Below the pieces are notes generated by a model. The model saw nothing but the letters and a program-made list of their open reading frames with translations. It was not told the DNA's origin and searched no databases. A stretch of 64,000 nucleotides of DNA from Hondaea fermentalgiana. Its lineage: Eukaryota; Sar; Bigyra; Thraustochytrida; Thraustochytriidae. Positions within the stretch are counted from its first letter, which is position 1, and every line of letters begins with the position of its first letter. The translations under genes were made by a program, and so were the position numbers. The DNA is taken from contig NPFB01000038.1 in assembly GCA_014084085.1 (NCBI GenBank), positions 261,090 through 325,089 of the forward strand, given 5' to 3'. Below are positions 49,456 through 56,749 of this stretch, one piece after another.

Positions 49456-51603
49456 ATGGACGGCCTCGCGTCGGGGTCCGGCAAGACCAGCTCGAGCCGT
49501 GACGGCGAAGATGGCGCCGTGCACGCCAAGCGACGACGGAGCCCGAGCAGAAGCCCGCGCTCTCGGAGCAGAAGCAGGAGCAGAAGTAGAAGCCGAAGCA
49601 GGAGTCCATTGGATAGAAGCCGAAAAAGAGACAAGAAGAAAAGGTCGCGACGCGAGAAAGAAAGCAAACGCAGCAAACGCAGCAAAAGGGAAAAGGATAG
49701 CAAACAGCACAAACGACGGCGAGACGAAGCCGTCGAGCATGACAGAGAAGACGGTGTCGTCGATGACGACGACGACGACGATGCCTTTGCCGAAAGATCG
49801 CAGCAGCTCGTAAGCATGCTTGGGTACTCGAACGAGGACAATCCGTTTGGTGACAATGACCTAACAAAGCAATTTGTTTGGAAAAAAAAGGAAGAGTCCG
49901 AGCGAGGCCAGGATCGCGGGAAAAGCAGCAACCGAAAGAAGCACCGGTCATCCTCCTCCTCCAAGAAACACAGCAAGCATAGGAAAAAATCGAGCAAGAG
50001 CAAGAAGCGAAGCAGGGATAGCGGAAGCGAAAGCGAGAGTAGCGAGAGTAGCGCAAGTAGTGAGAGCGGAGCATCGCCTGTGGACCAGAGGACCACACGA
50101 CGAGGTCGCGATTTGCAAGCGAGAATTCGCGAGCTCGAGGAGGTACGGCAGCGACGACAGCAGCGTATTCTCGATCAAGAGGCCTTTCAAAAGAGCCGAG
50201 ACGAGCAACAAGCTCAGCGCGAGATTGAGCTTTACGGGACGTGGGAGGACAAGGATGAAGCCTTTGACCGTTCACAGGAGAAAAACCGCAGCAGACTTCG
50301 CTTGCTCAACCACCGCGCCCAACTCATTGACAAGCTTTACACCAACGAGCTTCTCGTCGAAGAAAAGAAACCTGGTGGCGCAGAAGAACTCGCCGAAGGA
50401 TTGCACCTGGATGGCAAGGTGCGACCGAACCTGCAGAACCCGATCGAAATTCTAGACAGGTCCTCCGCAGCAAACCTTTCCGAGGCACTCGAGATCGCTG
50501 AGCGTTTCATTCAGAGCGGTCTTAACTCGGATCTGTGGAATCCCATCGTTGTTGTGATGAAGGATCTTGTTGCGAAAATGAAGGGCCGTAAGTTATTCGA
50601 TGCGCGCATCGACGCGCTGCTGCGCGGCAAGACGGTGAGCGAATTGGAGAGCCTACGAAGCGACATTGAGGAAAATCGCATTGGTAAGGGCCTAGGCGAT
50701 GACGAGTACTGGGCTCGTGTTTTGGGCGAGCTCAAGGTGAGCGTTGCTAAATTGCAAAGCTCGACGCGCAACGAGACCCTTTTGCAAGAGCTCGGTGTTG
50801 ATGCGGCCGCGGCGCGCAAGGAGGAACGCGAGGCAGCTGCAAGGGCGAAGCAATTGGCCGAGGAAAAACGCAAGGCAGAAGAGGAAGAGGAACGCCGTCG
50901 TCGCCAGCAGGTTCGCAAGCTCGACGAGTCGCACTTTCGCCCTCACGACGACCCTTCTCTCGGCGCCATTGTCGACGATACCCAAGATCGTCTTGCACGC
51001 CACAAGCAGCGTCGAGCCGTCGTTGCCAAGGAAAGCGAGATTCACGCCGAACGTGTTTACTTTTCACGTCCCGGAGGTCGATCCGCGAGACATGCCTCTG
51101 GTCAGCGATCGGCAAGACCCGCGCGGAGAGGAGGCGGACTCGGCGACGATGAGGCTGAGGATGTTGATCAATTGCATCTCATGTCTGAGCGTGACGAGAT
51201 CGAGCTTCCCCGCGACATTCAGCCCTGGTTCGCTCGCTACGAACCGCGCAAGCCACGCTACCAGAATAGAGTTCGGGCTGGCTATGAGTGGAACAAGTAC
51301 AACAAAACCCATTACGACAAGGAGAATCCTCCGCCCAAGGTCATTCAAGGTTACAAATTTAGGCTCGACTACACGGAGCTCATTGACCGTTCCAAGGCTC
51401 CTTCTTACAAGGTTCTTCCCTTTCCTGGCGACGAAGACTACGCGATACTCCGTTTCCATGCGGGCCCGCCTTATCTTGATCTTGCTTTCAAGATCGTCAA
51501 TCGGGAGTGGCGCATTCGACGCAAGCAAGGCTTTTCGAGTTCGTTCGAGAAGGGGATTCTCAAGTTGAACTTCCAGCTCAAGAAGCCGAGGTATCGAAGG
51601 TAA
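49456..51603 (+). CDS. CACTIN: Cactin (spliceosome-associated)
   Basis: 715 residues from the ATG at 49456 (MDGLASGSGKTSSSRDG). The frame is open further upstream but overlaps the LRR gene. The N-terminal 215 residues are SR/KR-rich (repeated RSRSRS, RKRDKKKRSRREKE), as in splicing factors. A middle region (about 215-470) is helical and matches the conserved cactin mid domain (YGTWEDKDEAFDRSQEKNR, LIDKLYTNELL). The C-terminal domain is diagnostic: WNKYNKTHYDKENPPPKVIQ, GYKFRLDYTELID, AILRFHAGPPYLDLAFKIVN and a terminal KKPRYRR. Cactin associates with the spliceosome and is needed for accurate splicing of a subset of introns. Nuclear location is inferred from the basic tracts. Confidence 0.95.
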   Translation: MDGLASGSGKTSSSRDGEDGAVHAKRRRSPSRSPRSRSRSRSRSRSRSRSPLDRSRKRDKKKRSRREKESKRSKRSKREKDSKQHKRRRDEAVEHDREDGVVDDDDDDDAFAERSQQLVSMLGYSNEDNPFGDNDLTKQFVWKKKEESERGQDRGKSSNRKKHRSSSSSKKHSKHRKKSSKSKKRSRDSGSESESSESSASSESGASPVDQRTTRRGRDLQARIRELEEVRQRRQQRILDQEAFQKSRDEQQAQREIELYGTWEDKDEAFDRSQEKNRSRLRLLNHRAQLIDKLYTNELLVEEKKPGGAEELAEGLHLDGKVRPNLQNPIEILDRSSAANLSEALEIAERFIQSGLNSDLWNPIVVVMKDLVAKMKGRKLFDARIDALLRGKTVSELESLRSDIEENRIGKGLGDDEYWARVLGELKVSVAKLQSSTRNETLLQELGVDAAAARKEEREAAARAKQLAEEKRKAEEEEERRRRQQVRKLDESHFRPHDDPSLGAIVDDTQDRLARHKQRRAVVAKESEIHAERVYFSRPGGRSARHASGQRSARPARRGGGLGDDEAEDVDQLHLMSERDEIELPRDIQPWFARYEPRKPRYQNRVRAGYEWNKYNKTHYDKENPPPKVIQGYKFRLDYTELIDRSKAPSYKVLPFPGDEDYAILRFHAGPPYLDLAFKIVNREWRIRRKQGFSSSFEKGILKLNFQLKKPRYRR

Positions 51604-51873
51604 ATCGTTGTACGACTGATTAAATTCGCGACTGGCAAGCGAGCAAGTAAGTAAAAAGTGAACTTGTTTTTTTTTTTTGATAAGGTATCCAAGAAGAATG
51701 AGTTAAAGGCTATGAGAGGAAGAGCCTGGACAGCTTCTAGAGCCTAAACGACCTCACACTTGGTCATAGAGTGCGCTACCTTACGTAAACACAGTTTTAA
51801 ATGTGCATCAGAGAGCAATTAGATCCGTATATTGGGTAATACTACTTTACAGTTCAGGCAAATAACTGGTTTT

Positions 51874-54222
51874 TCAGTTGGAGGCCGTTTCCATGCGCTC
51901 GTCCTCGCTCATGCCGCTATTGCTAATGTCAAAGCGCAGACTCGATCCAGTCGATGCAGCTGGCATGGACTTTTCGACACTGGAAGCGCTCGCATCCTTG
52001 GGAACCACAGTAACGGTGGACCCATCAGCAATGGCGCCCGAAAGGATGAGACGACCAATGTCGGTACCTACATGTCGCTCAAGCCAACGACGCAGCGGGC
52101 GGGCGCCATAAGCCGGATCATAGGCAACGCTGACGATGTAGTCGAGAGCATCGCGTGTCGCCTTGACGGTCACGTTTCGATCGACCTTGAGTTGTCGCGT
52201 AAGCACCTCGAGCTGCTGCTCGGCAATTGAATGCAACTGAGACTGCGCGAGAGGCTCAAAGACGATAATGTCATCGAGACGGTTGAGCAGCTCAGGGCGA
52301 AAGTGCGCTCGCACATCACGCATCACCATGGACTTGGCATCGTCAAGATCCACAGAGGCTCCGCCTTCCGAGTCCGTATCGGCCTCCGGGCGGTCCGAGG
52401 AAACGCGGCGACGCTTGCGCTGCTGGCCACTGGCCGCAGCGGCATCAATCAGATACTGACTGCCAATGTTGGAAGTCATGATGATGATCGTGTTGCGGAA
52501 GTCAACGAGCGTGCCCTGGCCATCGGTGAGTCGTCCGTCGTCCAAAACCTGCAACAGGACGTTGAAGACGTCGCGATGCGCCTTTTCGACCTCGTCCAGC
52601 AAGATCACCGTGTACGGGCGACGCTTGACCGCCTCGGTAAGCTGGCCGCCCTCCTCATAGCCAACATAGCCTGGGGCTGCACCGACAAGTCGGGAAACAG
52701 CGTGCTTCTCCATGTACTCGGACATGTCGATGCGCACCATGCTGTTGGGATCGTCAAAGAGCTCCTGCGCAAGCGCCTTGACCGACTCGGTCTTGCCAAC
52801 ACCGGTGGGGCCGAGAAAGAGGAAACTGGCGATGGGCCGCGTCTCGGGTGCGAGACCGGCGCGGGCGCGAATGATGCTGTCCGCGACGGCGTCAATGGCC
52901 GTGTCCTGGCCAATGACACGCGTCTTAAGGCGATCCGCGAGCTTGAGCAGCTTGTCTGACTCGGAGCTCTGCAGACGGTCCACGGGAATACCGGTCCAGC
53001 GACTGACCACCAAAGCGATGTCCTGTGGGCCAATGATCTCGGTCAAAAGACGGTCGTCCGCCTGTTCGAGTTTGCGCTTCGCATCTTCGACAGTGAGCCG
53101 TTCGAGCTGGCCTTCGAGTTCCGGGATGGCGCCATAGCGAAGGTCAGCGACCTTGGCGAGATCGCGATCGCGCTCCGCCTGGGCGATCTTGAGATGGACT
53201 TCCTTGATCTTGTTGCGAAGGCGGCGCAGCTCGTCGACGCGCTTCTTTTCATCGTCGTGCTTGAGTCGAAGAGGGCGCAGTTCATCCTCAATGGCGCTGA
53301 GCTCGCGCTGACAGGCCTTGAGACGCTCCTTGCTGGCCTTGTCCTTTTCTTGCTTGAGCGCCGTCTCTTCGACCTCAAGCTGCAGCTTGCGGCGCTCGAG
53401 ACGGTCAATTTCCTCGGGCTGCGAGTCGAGCTGGACGCGAACGTGCGCAGCAGCCTCGTCGAGAAGATCAATAGCCGAGTCTGGAAGACGCCGCTGCGTG
53501 ACATACCGTTTGGCAAGCTTGGCTGCCAAAACCACGGCTGCGTCTTGAATCGTCACGCCGTGGTGGGACTGGTAGCTGTCCTTGATTCCGCGCAGGATCG
53601 AAACGGTGTCTTCCACGCTGGGTTCCTGCACGTCCACCTTTTGGAAGCGGCGCGAAAAGGCCTTGTCCTTTTCGATGTGCTTTTGNNNNNNNNNNNNNNN
53701 NNNNNNNNNNNNNNNNNNNNNNNNNNNNNNNNNNNNNNNNNNNNNNNNNNNNNNNNNNNNNNNNNNNNNNNNNNNNNNNNNNNNNCTTGAGCCGCGAGCT
53801 GCCTTGGCGGCCTCTTCGATCTTGCTTGGCGTGAGGCCGGCGCTTTTGAAGGCTGACTTGAGGGAGGCGTCGCCCGCCAGCGCCTTGAGGAGACTGTCCA
53901 GGGTCAAGAACGAGTCGCCTTGCTTCTTTTGAAAGTTACTTGCCGCACGCAAGACGCCGAGAAGTCCGCTTGAGGGCGCGAGCTGCGCCGGTGCTGGATC
54001 CTGGGTCGGCATCTTGCTCACGGCCATGTTAATCTCATGCAGCAGACTCGCGCGGTCGCCGCCGGCCCTGTCCACGAGCCTCGCTCCCAGCGAGGCCGAC
54101 TGGTCCAGCATCGCCGCGGCCACAACTGCTGGCGTCAGCTGCGCATGGCCCTTGCTCACGGCCAGTTCATGCGCGGCGTTCACCACCTTGGCCGTCTCGT
54201 CGCTCCACTTGGACGGATCCAT
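51874..54222 (-). CDS. Hsp104/ClpB-type AAA+ disaggregase (interrupted by assembly gap)
   Basis: ATG at 54222. The N domain (about 1-145) is intact; the 100-N block then replaces most of NBD1. Coding resumes at KHIEKDKAFSRRFQKVDVQEP, the region of ClpB about 165-175 residues later, so the NBD1 Walker A and B and sensor residues are not visible and 100 is not the true gap length. The M-domain coiled coil follows (LDSQPEEIDRLERRK to VSRWTGIPVDRLQ). NBD2 is complete: Walker A GPTGVGKTE, pore loop GYVGYEEGG, Walker B ILLDEVEKA, sensor 1 MTSNIGS, Arg fingers in RPELLNRLDD, sensor 2 GARPLRR. An insertion with QQRKRRRV and an acidic stretch follows sensor 1. There is no organelle presequence, so a cytosolic or nuclear Hsp104 is inferred. 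It shares a heat-shock element with the divergent DnaJ. Confidence 0.92.
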   Translation of the reverse strand: MDPSKWSDETAKVVNAAHELAVSKGHAQLTPAVVAAAMLDQSASLGARLVDRAGGDRASLLHEINMAVSKMPTQDPAPAQLAPSSGLLGVLRAASNFQKKQGDSFLTLDSLLKALAGDASLKSAFKSAGLTPSKIEEAAKAARGSXXXXXXXXXXXXXXXXXXXXXXXXXXXXXXXXXXQKHIEKDKAFSRRFQKVDVQEPSVEDTVSILRGIKDSYQSHHGVTIQDAAVVLAAKLAKRYVTQRRLPDSAIDLLDEAAAHVRVQLDSQPEEIDRLERRKLQLEVEETALKQEKDKASKERLKACQRELSAIEDELRPLRLKHDDEKKRVDELRRLRNKIKEVHLKIAQAERDRDLAKVADLRYGAIPELEGQLERLTVEDAKRKLEQADDRLLTEIIGPQDIALVVSRWTGIPVDRLQSSESDKLLKLADRLKTRVIGQDTAIDAVADSIIRARAGLAPETRPIASFLFLGPTGVGKTESVKALAQELFDDPNSMVRIDMSEYMEKHAVSRLVGAAPGYVGYEEGGQLTEAVKRRPYTVILLDEVEKAHRDVFNVLLQVLDDGRLTDGQGTLVDFRNTIIIMTSNIGSQYLIDAAAASGQQRKRRRVSSDRPEADTDSEGGASVDLDDAKSMVMRDVRAHFRPELLNRLDDIIVFEPLAQSQLHSIAEQQLEVLTRQLKVDRNVTVKATRDALDYIVSVAYDPAYGARPLRRWLERHVGTDIGRLILSGAIADGSTVTVVPKDASASSVEKSMPAASTGSSLRFDISNSGMSEDERMETASN
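53686..53785. other. Assembly gap (100 N)
   Basis: Exactly 100 unknown bases, the usual placeholder for a gap of unknown size. It lies in the Hsp104 gene, where about 500 bp of NBD1 coding sequence is expected. Confidence 0.98.
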
Positions 54223-54513
54223 GATGTGCTGCGCTGCACCTGTCGCTTGCTTCGTCCGCTTTCTTGCTTGCTATTTCTGGTCTCGCTGTCGGTCGCAATG
54301 AGTATCACAACCTCTCGCAATCCGAGTTTGCGATTCGGGTTTGCTGCTTCGACATGACGACGAGGCTGGCCACTGCACTGCTGACATGAGGTTTCTCAGC
54401 TTCCCTGCCCATCCCCGTCTGCCCCCGCTCTCTGGGTCTGCGTCTCGTAAACCGGCCCCTGTCGGGGCGTATCTGGGAAGTCGCTGAGCGTCGCTAGTTT
54501 CGCGAGAGGTCTC

Positions 54514-54566
54514 GAAGGTTCCAGAATTTTCGAGAACATTCCAGAATTTTCGAGAACATTCGAGAA
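54514..54566. promoter_or_regulatory. Heat-shock element, 11 contiguous GAA/TTC units
   Basis: Alternating GAA and TTC triplets, each separated by 2 bp, run without a mismatch for 11 pentamer units (GAA-gg-TTC-ca-GAA-tt-TTC and onward). The HSF trimer consensus needs three. It lies about 290 bp from the Hsp104 ATG and 460 bp from the DnaJ ATG, so it can serve both. Confidence 0.93.
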
Positions 54567-54736
54567 AAATCGCGAGTTCTCGTTGCTTGGTCGCGATTAT
54601 CCTAGGATATAGTTCCTCGTTTAGGAAAAGAGGTGCCGCCTGAACCCTCTGTGCACCATCCAGCTACCACCACACTAGCGGGGGCGCGTTCGAGGAGGGG
54701 GTAGGCGGGACGAAGACGGCCCTCCGATCTCGAGGA

Positions 54737-54754
54737 TTCCAGCTTATTCTGGAA
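54737..54754. promoter_or_regulatory. Second, imperfect heat-shock element
   Basis: TTC-ca-GCT-ta-TTC-tg-GAA: four units with one non-matching (GCT where GAA is expected). It lies on the DnaJ side. Confidence 0.55.
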
Positions 54755-55027
54755 GACGCCGGGTGTCTTCGCGAGTTTTCCGGACGTGGGAGACGCCGGC
54801 TTGGTCAAAGATGAAAGTCACAAGTCCGAAGGGAGCGCCTGGGACGAGTGCGCGAGCGAGCCAGCAAACACGAATCGCGAGTGCACGAGCAGCACGGAGA
54901 AAGCGAAGCAGTGGGGGCTGGTCGCTGCCGCGTTGCGAGCACAGAGCAGCAGCAGCAGCAGCAGCAGCAGGTACAGGCACTGGGACCTCGTACGAAGGCT
55001 ACCAGAGAGGCAGAGCAGACGAGCAAG

Positions 55028-56137
55028 ATGCCGCAGAGCACGGGCCGCGACTTTTACAAGATCTTGGGCGTCGGCAGGGACGCGCAGGACGCGGAGCTGC
55101 GCAAGGCGTACAAGAAGCTCGCACTCAAGCACCACCCAGACAAGAAAAATGGTGACGATACCATGTTCAAGGAGGTCGCCGAGGCGTACGCGGTCCTCTC
55201 GGACCCGGAGAAGCGCAAGGTATTCGACCGCTTCGGCGAGGAAGGTCTCAAGGCCGGCATGACCGGTGACCAGGCTGACAGCTATGGCAGCATGGGCGGT
55301 GGCATGGGCGGCGGCGGTATGGGCGGCCAAGGCGGCTTTTCCATGCCTCCGGAATTTGCCGAGAATCTGTTTTCGCAGTTCTTTGGCGGTGGCGGCGGCG
55401 GTATGGGCGGCATGCGTGGTGGCAATGGAGGCTTCACCTTTGTTAATGGCGGCGGCGACGGCAGTGACTTTGGTGGCATGGGAGGCGGTTCTCCCTTCGT
55501 CTTTTCATCCTCTGGCGGCGGCATGGGCGGCATGGGCGGCATGGGTGGTATGGGATCGCAAGGCATACCCCGTCGTAGCCCGTCGCAACGCCCTGCCAAG
55601 CGCCAGAAGCGCCCGCCCATCGAGAAAGACTTTGCTGTCTCTCTGGAAGACTTGTACAATAGCGCTACCAAGAAACTCAAGATCACACGCAAACTCTACG
55701 ACGAACCTAGTGGCCGTTTTGTTGACGCCGCCCAAGTGGTCGAGCTCAAGCTCAAGCCTCAAATGAAGGAGGGAACCAAGTTTACCTTTAAGGGTCTTGG
55801 TTCTGAGGAACCAGGTTACGACCCTGCGGATATGGTCTTTAAACTCAAGGAGAAACCCCATCCGGTATTCACGCGCAGCGGCGATGATCTCAGTATGAAG
55901 GTCGACGTTTCATTGAAAGAAGCTCTGTCTGGAGGTTACACAACTGTCAAAACGCTTGACGGTCAGAACATTCGCGTTCCCTTCCCTTCGCTCCGATCTT
56001 CCTCCCAGGAAGTCGTGCTTCACGAACGGGGTATGCCCAACACGAAGACAGGGTCTCGCGGTTGCCTCAAGGTTCTCTTCAACGTCAAGTTTCCCGAGGA
56101 CGCTTCACAGCGCGCGCGTCTTGCCGGTTCCTTGTGA
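55028..56137 (+). CDS. Class B (type II) DnaJ/Hsp40 co-chaperone
   Basis: 369 residues from the ATG at 55028; the open frame upstream crosses a CAG repeat and starts at GTG, so it is rejected. The J domain (about 7-72) has HPD at residues 36-38 (ALKHHPDKKNGDD). A Gly/Met/Phe-rich linker (about 85-185, repeated GGMGGMGG) includes a DnaJ-like EFAENLFSQFFGG segment. Two beta-barrel substrate domains follow (about 200-365: KDFAVSLEDLYNSATKKLKITRKLYD and DLSMKVDVSLKEALSGGYTTVKTLDG). No zinc-finger CxxCxGxG repeats are present, hence class B, like yeast Sis1 or human DNAJB1. Such proteins deliver substrates to Hsp70 and work with Hsp104 in disaggregation; the divergent Hsp104 gene and shared HSE agree with this. 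Confidence 0.95.
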   Translation: MPQSTGRDFYKILGVGRDAQDAELRKAYKKLALKHHPDKKNGDDTMFKEVAEAYAVLSDPEKRKVFDRFGEEGLKAGMTGDQADSYGSMGGGMGGGGMGGQGGFSMPPEFAENLFSQFFGGGGGGMGGMRGGNGGFTFVNGGGDGSDFGGMGGGSPFVFSSSGGGMGGMGGMGGMGSQGIPRRSPSQRPAKRQKRPPIEKDFAVSLEDLYNSATKKLKITRKLYDEPSGRFVDAAQVVELKLKPQMKEGTKFTFKGLGSEEPGYDPADMVFKLKEKPHPVFTRSGDDLSMKVDVSLKEALSGGYTTVKTLDGQNIRVPFPSLRSSSQEVVLHERGMPNTKTGSRGCLKVLFNVKFPEDASQRARLAGSL

Positions 56138-56603
56138 TGAAAGAGACAAAGAGATGATAGTCTTTCCCTCAAACGAATAATGTACCAGTATAGTATAACG
56201 ATAAATCTGTGTGTGTGACGATAAATGTTTAATGATTGTTCGATGACACTGACCAACATGTGCTATGCACAACAGTCATTTGATTTTTTTTCTTCCATCC
56301 ATCCACATAAGCTTTCTTGATTTGCCCCTCTTGTACACCAGCCAGCTTTGTTCCTCTCATCCCCGTACTCTGTCTCCATAACATTCACCACTTCACCAAC
56401 CACCATGCCCAGCCATCAACCATGTCGCCAAGACACGAGTACACACCTTTTAAGGCGCGGAGATTGGGACTCATCACGTTTGTCCCTCGAACGAGCAGCA
56501 GGCGTCGAAGGCAAAGCTTGGCACGGCGGCGCGATCAGCCCGCTCTTGGACGTCGAGCAAGCAGGCCTCGCGCTCCCACGCACGCAATTCCCGTCCCCAT
56601 TTC

Positions 56604-56640
56604 CGTCACCGTCACCGTCACCGTCACTGTCGCCGTCTCC
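56604..56640. repeat. (GTCACC)n hexanucleotide repeat
   Basis: About five to six units, the last ones degenerate. Confidence 0.8.
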
Positions 56641-56644
56641 GCTC

Positions 56645-56721
56645 CAGTCGCAGTGATCGCAGTGATCGCAGTGATCGCAGTGATTGCAGTGGTCGCTGTG
56701 ATCGCAGTGGTCGCAGTTGCA
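56645..56721. repeat. (GATCGCAGT)n 9-bp minisatellite
   Basis: About eight units with single-base variants (GATTGCAGT, GGTCGCTGT, GGTCGCAGT), immediately upstream of the ankyrin-RGS start. Confidence 0.85.
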
Positions 56722-56749
56722 GGCGAATGAATTCTTCTGGTTTCACGTG

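Larger units (their letters stand above)
54223..55027. other. Shared heat-shock promoter region
   Basis: 805 bp between the divergent Hsp104 and DnaJ starts. It contains an 11-unit heat-shock element at 54514-54566 and a second, imperfect one at 54737-54754. A (CAG)n run lies at about 54949-54970 in the DnaJ 5' leader. Confidence 0.8.
56138..56749. other. Intergenic region and 5' leader with two minisatellites
   Basis: 612 bp between the DnaJ stop and the ankyrin-RGS ATG. It holds 6-bp GTCACC repeats and 9-bp GATCGCAGT repeats ending about 30 bp before the ATG. No gene is seen. Confidence 0.55.

Noticed and set aside
53194..53932. Plus-strand frames reading across the N block
   Set aside because: They are antisense shadows of Hsp104 that stay open only because the gap has no bases.
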